Assembly: GCA_026003355.1 (NCBI GenBank)
Contig: BPHC01000003.1
Location: 1-39,092 of the forward strand
Reading direction: 5' to 3'
DNA from: Cyclobacteriaceae bacterium
GTDB taxonomy: Bacteria > Bacteroidota > Bacteroidia > Cytophagales > Cyclobacteriaceae
DNA length: 39,092 nucleotides
Both the position numbers and the translations under genes were made by a program. Every line of letters starts with the position of its first letter. Position 1 is the first letter of the stretch. Of this stretch, positions 8,739 to 17,395 are shown piece after piece. The notes under the pieces were generated by a model, which saw only the letters and a program-made list of their open reading frames with translations, was not told the origin of the DNA and ran no database searches.

Positions 8739-9866
8739 ATGAATCAAAATACAGGACATACAAGACCTACAATAAGACAAGTTCTTCATGATTCACCATG
8801 GACAAACTTTGAAGAACATCTTAACGACCTAAAAGAACGGGTCGACAACTCGGTGAAGAAAACGAATGAACTTAGAATTAGGTACAGGGAGGAATTGATG
8901 AAAACTAACCCTGAACTTGTAAATAAAATAACTCGCCCATCTTCAGACAAATTGGAAGCAGCTAAAAGTCTTTTATTGACAGGTACTGTAGCTGCATCTG
9001 ATGGAACCATATCTCATGTCCCGTTGCTTGGTGGGTCTAAAATCCAAGTTGGCGTTGTCATTGTATTTAACAAAGGAGAAATAGTTGACTATATAACCAA
9101 AATCTTTGAAGCCGAAATAACCCAAGACACAGGAAATGCAATTGATTATTTTCAAAATCTAAGAGGAACTAGAAAAATTTCAAATCTTTTAGCACGGGCA
9201 ATAATGTTATATGGAGAGAGAAGATTGTTACTTGACCACCAAACTGATTGGAGACTAATCCATGGAGAAATTTTACCTCATGAATTAAGAACAGGAGCAG
9301 GTCGACCGCAGGATAATTTACAACCTGCTTTCGATTTGGTATATGAACTATTAGAAAAGAAAAACTTCATTGCTGCAAGTGAGGCTTCTGATGACATTGA
9401 TATTTTGAATGCAGCCATTCTTCTTGAGCCAGGAGAGTACATTGTAATTAAAGACCTTACAAATGTTCTGACACAATTTTTAGATGGTGATGACATTCAG
9501 GCAGGAGCAAACTTTGCTCAACATGACAAACAGCGTTTTAGAGAGTTCATTCAAAGAGTAGGCCCACAAATTTCGATTGTTCTAGTCAAAGCCGGGAATA
9601 AACCATTTCTTTTAGAATGCCATACAGAACAAATTGAGGAAGCAGTTTCACTTTTCCTTGCTGATTCATTATGGACAAGAGGCTTTGAAATTGAAGGTTC
9701 CTCTTTAACTGTTAGAGGCTTCCCATATCATATCGATTTGGCTGACCAAATTGCAAGAACATTAATTAAAGGCTCAGAATTTCAAACCTTTGTTGAAAAT
9801 CGTTTATTTGATATTGGTATCGAAAGTGGATTTTTTGACATTGACCCAAGACAAACAAGAATTTAA
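8739..9866 (+). CDS. NurA-like nuclease domain protein
   Basis: A 375-residue soluble protein with no signal peptide. A helical N-terminal region (residues 20-60) precedes a DG motif in a beta strand (TGTVAASDGTISHVPLLGG, D88-G89) and a following strand (KIQVGVVIVF). Later come a helix with E160-R-R and a second strand, WRLIHGEILP, where NurA proteins usually have an LxDGS-type motif; here it is H175-G176-E177. NurA is a 5'-3' nuclease that works in complex with the HerA hexameric ATPase, and a HerA gene starts 2 nt after this stop. The altered second motif makes this a divergent NurA, or a nuclease of the same fold. The family call rests on the paired HerA and the motif pattern. It probably forms an operon with the next two genes, all within one cassette. 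Confidence 0.6.
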   Translation: MNQNTGHTRPTIRQVLHDSPWTNFEEHLNDLKERVDNSVKKTNELRIRYREELMKTNPELVNKITRPSSDKLEAAKSLLLTGTVAASDGTISHVPLLGGSKIQVGVVIVFNKGEIVDYITKIFEAEITQDTGNAIDYFQNLRGTRKISNLLARAIMLYGERRLLLDHQTDWRLIHGEILPHELRTGAGRPQDNLQPAFDLVYELLEKKNFIAASEASDDIDILNAAILLEPGEYIVIKDLTNVLTQFLDGDDIQAGANFAQHDKQRFREFIQRVGPQISIVLVKAGNKPFLLECHTEQIEEAVSLFLADSLWTRGFEIEGSSLTVRGFPYHIDLADQIARTLIKGSEFQTFVENRLFDIGIESGFFDIDPRQTRI

Positions 9867-9868
9867 CT

Positions 9869-11638
9869 ATGAACAACGAAAAAGTACAAAATCAGGAAGG
9901 CGAAGAAATGGAAAACCAACACGAAACTACCTCGCCAGAAACTAATCAAGAACCTATAGTTGATTCTTCGAGAGAAGAGCAAATTATCAACAGTACCCTC
10001 CTAGACGGAGTGCTAGGTTATATCAACTTTGACGGTGGTAGCGTTGACAATACTACTTCCGGTGCAATGGTTTCAGCCGAAAGAAGAAGGCTTTTCAGGC
10101 GAGATGTATATGTTGGAATAAAGGATAATGAGCAAAATGTAGAATTCCTTGGACGAATTGTCGAAGGTCCATTTCATAGTCCTCATGAAATCGGTTCTGA
10201 TTCTGCAATAACTAGAACTACGGTATTACATCCTGAGAGAACCAAATTTAGACCTTCATATTTTGTATATGGTACTATTGAGGTGCTAGGACAATTAGTA
10301 AATGGAGAGAGACTAATTCCAACCCCCACAAGACCTAGACCTTACAGCGAAATTTTTATCTTTCCACCAGATAGACTGAAAAGTTTGCTTGAAATAGATG
10401 GCGACATCCTAATAGGTCATTTAATGGGATACGAAGAACAAAAGATAGAAGTAAAATCTAATTCTGATAACAAAAATTTTCTCCCTAGAAACGTGGGTAT
10501 TTTCGGGACAGTTGGTTCAGGCAAATCAAACACGACCCAAATGCTAATCGAAGAAGCAACTATCGCAGGTTGGGCGGTAGTTGTTATTGATGTAGAGGGG
10601 GAATATGTTAAAATGAATGAGCCAAATGACAGAATTGACATGAACCATATTCTGCACAATAGTTTTAATCTCCAACCTATGGGAGTGTCTAACTTTAGAA
10701 CCTATGTGCCAAGTTCAGGCGATTCAGAAGCTACTAATCCTCTTAGATTCAAAGTGCCCATTTCACAATTAGAAATGTCAGTAATAGGTGATATAATTGA
10801 TATTTCTGATGCCCAATTTAGAATGTTTGAAACAATAGTGGAAAGAGCTAGCAATACTCGACAACAAAATCAATCAAATAGATTGGGGGCATTAGGTGGC
10901 CAGCAAAGCACTACACATCCAATTCCTTATACTCTTCAAAACCTTATTGATACTTTAAATGACCAAGATTTTCTAAGGAATCTAAACGGTACTGAAAGAA
11001 GTACTGCTTCCGTTCTACGAAGTAAATTATGGAGCTTTGCTAGGTCAGGTATGTTAGATATCAATAGTAATTCAAGAGTGGATTATTTGCCAATTAATGA
11101 ATTACTTGTAGGAGGGAGATTATCGGTTCTTGATGTTGCTGAAACAGATGATAGGAGTAGAAACATTGCAATAGCCTATGTTCTCCAAAGTCTTTTTGAA
11201 AAGGTTATCGAAACACCAGTAGGAGAAATTATACCAGGAACATCAACTCCAAGACCTAAGATATTAGTAGTAATTGAAGAAGTCCACACTTTTGTTTCAA
11301 GGCAGTCAGTTGGAAAAATGAAAGCTGTTCTTGATAATCTTCAAACTATTAGTAGGAGAGGTAGAAAAAGATGGATGTCTTTGGCTTTGGTTTCACAGCA
11401 ACCCGGACACGTACCAGATGAGCTTTTTGAACTAGCGAACACACGTTTCATCCACCAATTAAAATCAGCTTCAAATCTTGCTCCTGTTAAACAGTCGACT
11501 GGTGGAGTTCATGAAGCGCTCTGGACTAATGTGCCTGCACTTGGGCCGGGCCAGTGCTTGCTGACAGGTTCAGTTTTTAAGAATCCTATTTTTGTTAATG
11601 TTCGCCCTGCAAGGTCGAAAAGACTTCTTACAAGCTAA
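9869..11638 (+). CDS. herA: HerA-family DNA-translocating ATPase
   Basis: A 589-residue HerA/FtsK-superfamily ATPase. After an acidic, probably disordered N-terminus comes a barrel-like HAS domain (about residues 45-165, including VEFLGRIVEGPF). Then come Walker A GTVGSGKSN (213-221), the conserved strand VVVIDVEGEY (237-246), Walker B with catalytic Glu (KILVVIEEVH, 464-473), a SRRGRKRWMSLALVSQQP segment (about 495-512) typical of HerA sensor and arginine-finger regions, and ANTRFIHQL. HerA hexamers pump DNA for NurA resection, and in defence systems they partner other effectors such as SIR2 or DUF4297 nucleases. The start overlaps nothing; the gaps to its neighbours are 2 and 3 nt, so the genes are translationally linked. 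HerA identity is strong; the role in defence is inference from the following methyltransferase. Confidence 0.88.
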   Translation: MNNEKVQNQEGEEMENQHETTSPETNQEPIVDSSREEQIINSTLLDGVLGYINFDGGSVDNTTSGAMVSAERRRLFRRDVYVGIKDNEQNVEFLGRIVEGPFHSPHEIGSDSAITRTTVLHPERTKFRPSYFVYGTIEVLGQLVNGERLIPTPTRPRPYSEIFIFPPDRLKSLLEIDGDILIGHLMGYEEQKIEVKSNSDNKNFLPRNVGIFGTVGSGKSNTTQMLIEEATIAGWAVVVIDVEGEYVKMNEPNDRIDMNHILHNSFNLQPMGVSNFRTYVPSSGDSEATNPLRFKVPISQLEMSVIGDIIDISDAQFRMFETIVERASNTRQQNQSNRLGALGGQQSTTHPIPYTLQNLIDTLNDQDFLRNLNGTERSTASVLRSKLWSFARSGMLDINSNSRVDYLPINELLVGGRLSVLDVAETDDRSRNIAIAYVLQSLFEKVIETPVGEIIPGTSTPRPKILVVIEEVHTFVSRQSVGKMKAVLDNLQTISRRGRKRWMSLALVSQQPGHVPDELFELANTRFIHQLKSASNLAPVKQSTGGVHEALWTNVPALGPGQCLLTGSVFKNPIFVNVRPARSKRLLTS

Positions 11639-11641
11639 ATT

Positions 11642-12913
11642 ATGCTGAGAATAAAAAACGTACAACATTTTAATGGAAACATTGAAGTTAACGATTCTTG
11701 GAATTTCCCAGAATCAAAAGAACTACTTATGCATAAAATTCATGCATACCCAGCAAAGTTCCCAGCATTTCTGACTCCTAAAATTGTGTCCTACTTAAAA
11801 GAAAATAGGGCTCAAATAAATTCTATTGGGGATATTTTCTGTGGTTGCGGTACATCTGCTCTTGAATCTAAATTACTTGGTATTGACTACTTAGGATATG
11901 ATATAAATCCAGTAGCAACATTGATTGCCAAAGCTAAGAGTAATGTATACTCAACCAAAAAGATTAAAGAGCTATATGAAGAAATAATTAAAGAATGTAA
12001 TAACGGAAAATTCTTAACTCCAAATAAAATTCTATTTCATGAAAGAATAAGGTATTGGTTTAATGAAGACAATATCGTAAAACTATACCGTTTACAGAAA
12101 GGCATTTACAATGTTTGTCCAGATGGAAAATATAGAGTACTTTTTTTGACTGCCTTTTCCAACATTTTAAAAGCATGCTCTAAATGGCTTACAAAGTCAA
12201 TTAAGCCACAAGTTGACCCCAACAAGATTCCACTTGACCCCTATCTTGCTTTCAAGAGACAGATTCGTTTTATCATTGAAGCGAACGAAGAAATAAAGTG
12301 TATTCAACCTAAGAACTCAATAATTAAGGTCAAAACACAAAATATTCTGAATATTAAACCAAGAAAAAATAAAGTTGACTTAGTAATAACAAGTCCTCCT
12401 TATGTTACATCCTACGAATACGCTGACTTGCACCAACTCTCTACTTTATGGCTTGGATTTGTTGACGATTATAAAGAATTAAGGAAAGGAACAATTGGGA
12501 GCGAATACGCTAAAGCTGAACACGAAACTTTTCTGATTAATAATGAAACAAGCCAAACTATTGTAAAAGAATTATTCAAAGTAGACAAAGGAAAAAGCAA
12601 ATCTGTTACTAAGTATTTTTATGACCTTGATAAAACTGTAGATAAAACTTATTCTCTACTTAATGAAAATGGTTATGCAGCCTTCGTAATTGGAAACACA
12701 AGCTACAAAGGTGTTTATATTGACAATGCAAAAGTGTTGATTGAATCATTCATGAACAAAGGTTTCAAGAATATTGAAGTGACCAAGAGAAAAATTAGTT
12801 CAAAAATCCTGACTCCATACCGCGACAAAACAGGTAAATTTTCAAACAATAAAAAAGGAGAGAAAGTATACAGTCACGAATTTATAATAATAGCAAAAAA
12901 GCCCAGCCGGTAA
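11642..12913 (+). CDS. SAM-dependent DNA methyltransferase (SPPY type, N4-cytosine or N6-adenine)
   Basis: A 423-residue amino-methyltransferase. An N-terminal segment MHKIHAYPAKFPAFL (residues 30-44) is followed by the SAM-binding motif I-like DIFCGCGTSALES (64-76) and GYDINP (85-90). A helical, probably target-recognition, insert follows, then catalytic motif IV SPPY at 251-254 (VITSPPYVTSYEYADLHQ). The C-terminus has NENGYAAFVIGNTSYKG and a final strand, EFIIIAKKP. The SPPY form is most often seen in N4-cytosine enzymes, but adenine specificity cannot be excluded. It starts 3 nt after herA. Next to a HerA-NurA pair it could mark self DNA so that the ATPase-nuclease attacks unmodified DNA. 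The stop codon TAA lies inside the cassette right end GCCGGTAAC at 12906-12914. Confidence 0.85.
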   Translation: MLRIKNVQHFNGNIEVNDSWNFPESKELLMHKIHAYPAKFPAFLTPKIVSYLKENRAQINSIGDIFCGCGTSALESKLLGIDYLGYDINPVATLIAKAKSNVYSTKKIKELYEEIIKECNNGKFLTPNKILFHERIRYWFNEDNIVKLYRLQKGIYNVCPDGKYRVLFLTAFSNILKACSKWLTKSIKPQVDPNKIPLDPYLAFKRQIRFIIEANEEIKCIQPKNSIIKVKTQNILNIKPRKNKVDLVITSPPYVTSYEYADLHQLSTLWLGFVDDYKELRKGTIGSEYAKAEHETFLINNETSQTIVKELFKVDKGKSKSVTKYFYDLDKTVDKTYSLLNENGYAAFVIGNTSYKGVYIDNAKVLIESFMNKGFKNIEVTKRKISSKILTPYRDKTGKFSNNKKGEKVYSHEFIIIAKKPSR

Positions 12914-13046
12914 CATCGTGTATAGCCAATGGCGGGGGAAGTGCGAGTTTGGAATATTCTACCCCGCATCATGGTTCGTCTCGGAGGATACGGACGTAGC
13001 CCGCAAACCGCCACTGGCCATACACGCGACCGTTGCCAGCAATATT
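12900..13046 (+). repeat. attC-like cassette junction B
   Basis: Right end of cassette 2 (12900-12914) and left end of cassette 3 (13032-13046, GTTGCCAGCAATATT). Between them an imperfect palindrome pairs CGTGTAT.GCCA.TGGCGG (about 12917-12934) with CCGCCA.TGGC.ATACACG (13008-13026). It is 123 bp from AAC to GTT. The right box matches the left box of junction A at 13 of 15 positions; the left box matches the right box of junction C at 14 of 15. Confidence 0.8.
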
Positions 13047-13062
13047 AAACAACAGCACAACA

Positions 13063-13836
13063 ATGAAAATTATACTTAGGATTTTATTTATAGCATTACT
13101 TACATTAGCCAATACTGACTTTTCAAATGCACAAACATATACTACAACCTCAAAAAGTTGTGGTAAATGTGGAAAAAGCGTTTCTGCAACCTCAAAAATT
13201 GGTGATAAATGCCCTCATTGTGGAGTAATTTGGGGGCGAGAAAATACCCATACATCTACTTCAACATATTCATCGCCTAATTACCCATCAACTTCTAATT
13301 ATTTGAATGCTCCAAAAACTTCGACAAAAGAAACTAAGACACAAAAGCAAATAAAAGACGAAGATGAAGTAGATAACAGTACAGCATCAAAATCTGAAAC
13401 TGAAATTTGGATTCTAGACAAATTGAGAACAAATACACCTCAAAAGTATTATGACAATGTTGGTTCCATTGATGGTTTTTACCCAATATTGCCATCATCA
13501 GGGTGGTATAATATGAACTATTACTATTCATTTGATACTTATAACCTTATTATTTATTATGAACAGGAGCGAGACAAAAAATTAACCAAATATAAAATTG
13601 TAATACCCATATATGATATCGATAGAGTGTATGATTATAAAGGAGACTTTTGGATAACAACTAAAAAACAAACAATTATTGAATATAATTTGACAGATAA
13701 TACTAAAAGAGTCACAAGTGTATTTACAACCGACTTTAATGTATATTCTGAAACAGATCTTTGCAAAAGATTGCATAAGGCATTTTTGCACCTAAAGAAA
13801 TTTTACAAAAAGCAACCTTCGAATGAGCCCTTTTAA
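13063..13836 (+). CDS. Secreted protein with a zinc-ribbon-like CxxC pair, unknown function
   Basis: ATG at 13063 starts a 257-residue protein. A TTG further upstream would put the start inside the cassette end, so it is rejected. The N-terminal signal peptide (MKIILRILFIALLTLANTD, cleavage likely near FSNAQ) is followed by CGKCGKSV...CPHCGVIWG, two CxxC knuckles that could bind zinc outside the cytoplasm. A Ser/Thr-rich linker (about residues 60-90) leads to a C-terminal half rich in aromatic residues with strands (KLTKYKIVIPIYDIDRVYDY) and no known motif. It is the only gene of cassette 3, a compact single-gene unit typical of cassette arrays. Function is not recognised. Confidence 0.65.
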   Translation: MKIILRILFIALLTLANTDFSNAQTYTTTSKSCGKCGKSVSATSKIGDKCPHCGVIWGRENTHTSTSTYSSPNYPSTSNYLNAPKTSTKETKTQKQIKDEDEVDNSTASKSETEIWILDKLRTNTPQKYYDNVGSIDGFYPILPSSGWYNMNYYYSFDTYNLIIYYEQERDKKLTKYKIVIPIYDIDRVYDYKGDFWITTKKQTIIEYNLTDNTKRVTSVFTTDFNVYSETDLCKRLHKAFLHLKKFYKKQPSNEPF

Positions 13837-13984
13837 AATACTGCTGGCAACATCGTATTGGCAATAGGCGGGCTGAACGGGTTCGTATCAACGGAAGTGC
13901 AAAATTAAACTTTCGTTCTTCGTATCAAGTTCAGTGCTAAAAATCCCGCCCATCGCCAATACGAGGCCCGTTATGCACAATGCC
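13837..13984 (+). repeat. attC-like cassette junction C
   Basis: Right end of cassette 3 (13837-13851) and left end of cassette 4 (13970-13984, GTTATGCACAATGCC). Palindrome arms CGTATTGGC.AT.GGCGGG (about 13854-13872) and CCCGCC.AT.GCCAATACG (about 13946-13964) differ only at a few unpaired bases. The spacer 13837-14150 holds this junction and the hairpin at 14011; no gene is visible in it. Confidence 0.8.
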
Positions 13985-14010
13985 GCGGGACAGATTTCGG
14001 TGCTTCGAAG

Positions 14011-14070
14011 ATTGGCACATTTGCTTGCCGCACATTTCCGCGCGACACCAAAGCAAGCAAAAGAGCCAAT
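14011..14070 (+). repeat. Hairpin family 2, copy 3
   Basis: Arms 14011-14027 and 14054-14070 pair at 15 of 17 positions, with the same two mismatches (ACATTTG opposite CAAAAGAG) as copies 1 and 2. The outer bases (ATTGG/CCAAT) and inner bases (CTTG/CAAG) differ from those copies but remain paired. The loop begins CCGCACATTT and ends near GACACCAAAG, again like the others. It lies just inside the left end of cassette 4. Confidence 0.7.
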
Positions 14071-14150
14071 TAATTAGAGAAAATTTATTAGATTTGGATT
14101 ACAACTTAATACTTGTCTGACATGTCTAAATATGTAAAACAATATTTGTT

Positions 14151-14525
14151 ATGAAGTGGATATCCTATTTTAAAATTGTCTCTATCGGCTTACTTTTCTT
14201 GAGTGGTAGTTGCCAAAAAGACTCAATTATCAAATTGACTGACTGCAACCTTGAAAATATTGTGAAATCAGTTTCCAATGAAAAGGGTACAATTTGGTAC
14301 GATACTCAAGCGCAATCTTATGCTGTATACACTGGTGTTGAGGGCTCATTCGACTCGCAGATTATCGGTTTAATTTGTAACCTCCCCGACACCAGTAAGG
14401 TAGAAGGACTTAAAATTACATTCAGTGGCAATTATTATAATTGCGAAGAATTTACACCACTAATACCGGGACAAGAGTATTTCTACTTGGAACTAACCAA
14501 GATTAGTTCCGATTCAGAAGAATAA
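14151..14525 (+). CDS. Small putative lipoprotein of unknown function
   Basis: A 124-residue protein with a hydrophobic N-terminus and a lipobox-like end (LFLSGSC, Cys at about residue 21), so probably anchored in an envelope membrane. The mature part has paired cysteines (DCNLENIV, LICNLP, YNCEEF) and short strands, with a C-terminal phrase (IPGQEYFYLELTKI) that looks like a small beta domain. No family is recognised. It precedes the protease gene by 29 nt on the same strand, so the two may be co-transcribed, possibly as an inhibitor or accessory factor, which is speculation. Confidence 0.6.
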   Translation: MKWISYFKIVSIGLLFLSGSCQKDSIIKLTDCNLENIVKSVSNEKGTIWYDTQAQSYAVYTGVEGSFDSQIIGLICNLPDTSKVEGLKITFSGNYYNCEEFTPLIPGQEYFYLELTKISSDSEE

Positions 14526-14554
14526 ATCAAAAGAGTTATATAGAATCAAAAAAG

Positions 14555-15709
14555 ATGAATTATATGGAAAAAATCCTACTCACGTTTGTCCTTTGTTTTA
14601 TAGTTAGCTTTACAGGATTAAGTCAACACAACCCTCAAAAGGAAAGTAGTAAAGGGAAAAAGGTCGTATTGTACGATGACTGGCCAGTGACAGTTGAATC
14701 GAATGCTAGTAAGATCAAGTCTTCTGGAGATATCACAATTAACTTTGTTCCCATCGGTACCACATGGGATCATAGGGTTATAACTTTCTTCTTTCAAAAT
14801 GGAACGGATGATATTGCGGGAAACAACGAGCAACAAGCAATAAGGGATGCCTTTGCGTTGTGGTCAGCTCAGACCGATTTATATTTTTTAGAAGTTTGCA
14901 CAGCGGCTAATGCTGATATGGTCTTTTTGTGGGGGGCTTTTAATCATGGTGACGCTGGCCCATTTGATGGAGAGGGTGGAGTCTTAGCTCATACATTAGG
15001 AGGTCCACCCCCAAATTCCTTTGGAGATCAGGCAGGAGACATACACTTTGATGAAAGTGAAACATGGACTTTGGATAATCGCCCTAACAATGAGCAACCC
15101 ATTGACTTAGTTACTGTAGCTGCTCACGAGATTGGCCATGCTCTTGGATTGGATCATACAACTGTATCAGGTTCATTGATGTTATCAAATTATACTGGCT
15201 CTCATCGATTTTTGGGTTCAGATGATATAGCAGGGATTAGAAGTCTATATGGAGTACCTCAAGCAAATATTCCAATAGCGGGTGGAAATATATTATGTAC
15301 GGCAAATTCTAATTATACATTAAATTCTATCCCTGCCAACACTACAGTAACATGGGCTGTTTCTCCGGCAAGCTACTTTGCAACAACCGGTGGTGCTAAT
15401 ACAAACGGGACAGGTGGAACAGCAACAATAAGGGCAGCTTCAAATTTCGCTGGTTCTGCCACATTATCATTTACAATACAAAGTGATTGCAACACTACCG
15501 TGGTTTCAAGGACAATTTGGGTCGGATTCCCGCAAATATCAAATCAAAGAGTAGATGGAAATTCTTATTATGGCCCAACTTATATCTGTCCCGGTAGTCA
15601 TTTGGTGCTGGAAATAAAGTGGCTGGAGGGTTCGATTATGAAGATAATGATTCAAACCCTGATGATACTGGTAATAGTAGCAGTCATGGAACCGCAGTTG
15701 CCGGAATAA
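14555..15709 (+). CDS. Matrixin-like (M10) metalloprotease, C-terminally broken by a junction
   Basis: A secreted zinc protease with signal peptide (about residues 1-23). The catalytic domain carries the metzincin motif HEIGHALGLDH (H191, H195, H201; Glu192), followed by SLMLSNY as a Met-turn and GIRSLYG, typical of matrixins. Residues about 240-345 form a Bacteroidota-type Ig/PKD-like adhesive domain (ILCTANSNYTL...TVTWAVSP...RTIWVGFP). From about 15598 the reading frame leaves this protein. The DNA then encodes subtilisin-family sequence in another frame, so the last about 37 residues are out of frame and not genuine. The real gene would have continued with more domains and a sorting signal. 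It looks like a deletion or recombination joining two secreted protease genes. Confidence 0.75.
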   Translation: MNYMEKILLTFVLCFIVSFTGLSQHNPQKESSKGKKVVLYDDWPVTVESNASKIKSSGDITINFVPIGTTWDHRVITFFFQNGTDDIAGNNEQQAIRDAFALWSAQTDLYFLEVCTAANADMVFLWGAFNHGDAGPFDGEGGVLAHTLGGPPPNSFGDQAGDIHFDESETWTLDNRPNNEQPIDLVTVAAHEIGHALGLDHTTVSGSLMLSNYTGSHRFLGSDDIAGIRSLYGVPQANIPIAGGNILCTANSNYTLNSIPANTTVTWAVSPASYFATTGGANTNGTGGTATIRAASNFAGSATLSFTIQSDCNTTVVSRTIWVGFPQISNQRVDGNSYYGPTYICPGSHLVLEIKWLEGSIMKIMIQTLMILVIVAVMEPQLPE

Positions 15710-17346
15710 TCGGGGCGCAAGCTAATAATGTTTCAGGTGTCGCTGGTATAGCCGGAGGCGATGCCTCAACCGGAAACATAGGTGTACAATTGATCGCTCT
15801 TAGAGTTGGCGAGGATGGTTTCGCTATTGGGAACGTTGTTGAAGCTATTTATGATGCAACTACGTCAGTAAATCAGGGTGGTTTCGGGTGCCACTTATTG
15901 AACTACAGTGGCGGAGGATACACTATTTACAACTCTGTTCGGAAAGCTATCTCTTATGCAGCACACAATGGAGTGATCTTTGTGGCTGCAAAGGGGAACG
16001 ATGACACCACCAATAAGCATTACCCATCTGATTATGCCGATAATCTGGTAATTTCCGTTGGTGCATCTAACGGGTTGGACGAACGAGCCAGTTTTTCGAA
16101 CTATGGAAATAATGTGGATTTTGTAGCCCCAGGCACAACCGACTTACTATTTACTACGAAACGTGTTGAGCAAGATACTTATGGCACATTCAGTGGAACA
16201 TCAGGCGCTGCCCCAGTAGTTACCGGCATAGCTGCACTTTTGAAGTCTGCAAATATTAATCTTCACCGAGATGACATTGAAAACATATTGCAGATTTCCG
16301 CTGATAAAGTAGGCTCGATACCCTACACAAACGGTTATAATGAGCAAATGGGAAACGGTCGTGTGAATGCAGGTCGAGCCTTAGAGTTCCTGCAAGCTCC
16401 TTATATTTTACAACAACACACTACTACGGGTGGCACTTCGCAAAACTTAAGCGGTGATGGCGAGGGGCTTACATTTTTGAATGATGCAGGTAATAGTGGA
16501 CTTGCAGAGGGCTGGTATTACGGCCAAATGTACCAAGTAACTAAAACTGTGAATATTCCTGTATCGATCTGCAACGAAAACTATGTATGGACAAGGACAG
16601 TGGGTGCTACATCTGGTTGGTCAGCCGCCAATCCTAATAACAATTTGGGTTATTCGTTTGTTGTTTCTCAGACATCATCTACAGTCACCCTAAGGACTTT
16701 TGTATACTATATAAAGACTAATTCACTTGGTCAAACGATTAATACGTGGTATCCCACTTCACCACAAAATGCCGTGATGGCATATACGACTCTGACGCAT
16801 TCACCAATTACAATCAGCGGCCCAACCACTGTCTGTACATCAAACAGCACATTTAACATCAATAACATTCAACCTGGAACTTCAATAACATGGAACGTGA
16901 GTTCCAATTTGCAGATTGTATCTGGACAAGGCACCACTTCTGTTATTGTAAAGCAATCATCTTATTATAATTATGGAGCGGGTTGGGTGACAGCAACAAT
17001 AAATGCTTGCGGGACAATGGTAACACTACCTAATTATCAAGTATGGGTGGGTATTCCTAACTCACCAGGAAGTGTGATAGGTAGTACGAGTCCGAATATA
17101 GGGTCAACACAATATTACTATGCAACCTCAGCTGCTTCGGGAGCCTCGAGTCATACTTGGACACTACCATACGAAAATGGCTCATGTACTTATTGCTGGA
17201 GTATTTATTCACAAGGAACACCAACCGCGATATACGCAAATGTGGGGGAAGCTAGTGGATATGTTCAAATAGCCGGTAACAATGTCTGTGGAACCGGAGG
17301 AGCTTCGATATTATATGTGACCCCCAACTGGAAGTGGAGGCTGTGA
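15619..17346 (+). CDS. Subtilisin-family (S8) serine protease, 5'-truncated, frameshifted at the end
   Basis: S8 homology begins at about 15601 (FGAGNKVAGGFDYEDND), right after the junction with the M10 gene, so the N-terminal part with the catalytic Asp is missing. Present are the catalytic His in SSHGTAVAGIIG, the oxyanion Asn in AAKGNDD and the catalytic Ser in FSGTSGAAPVVTG. Repeated Ig-like domains follow (TVCTSNSTFNI...SITWNVSS...), resembling the domain of the upstream M10 protein. The GTG at 15619 is merely the first possible initiator. At the end, one extra C in the C5 run near 17322-17326 shifts the frame; without it the protein would run directly into the T9SS domain at 17396-17662. 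Lacking Asp, it should not be an active protease as it stands. Confidence 0.7.
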   Translation: MAGGFDYEDNDSNPDDTGNSSSHGTAVAGIIGAQANNVSGVAGIAGGDASTGNIGVQLIALRVGEDGFAIGNVVEAIYDATTSVNQGGFGCHLLNYSGGGYTIYNSVRKAISYAAHNGVIFVAAKGNDDTTNKHYPSDYADNLVISVGASNGLDERASFSNYGNNVDFVAPGTTDLLFTTKRVEQDTYGTFSGTSGAAPVVTGIAALLKSANINLHRDDIENILQISADKVGSIPYTNGYNEQMGNGRVNAGRALEFLQAPYILQQHTTTGGTSQNLSGDGEGLTFLNDAGNSGLAEGWYYGQMYQVTKTVNIPVSICNENYVWTRTVGATSGWSAANPNNNLGYSFVVSQTSSTVTLRTFVYYIKTNSLGQTINTWYPTSPQNAVMAYTTLTHSPITISGPTTVCTSNSTFNINNIQPGTSITWNVSSNLQIVSGQGTTSVIVKQSSYYNYGAGWVTATINACGTMVTLPNYQVWVGIPNSPGSVIGSTSPNIGSTQYYYATSAASGASSHTWTLPYENGSCTYCWSIYSQGTPTAIYANVGEASGYVQIAGNNVCGTGGASILYVTPNWKWRL

Positions 17347-17395
17347 CCCTTGTCAACGAAAGAGAAGTGAACCAACAGATTCTGAGGTTGATGAA

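Noticed and set aside
13033..13062. TTG start for the zinc-ribbon protein
   Set aside because: It would begin within the cassette left end and hide the signal peptide; the ATG at 13063 gives a proper one.
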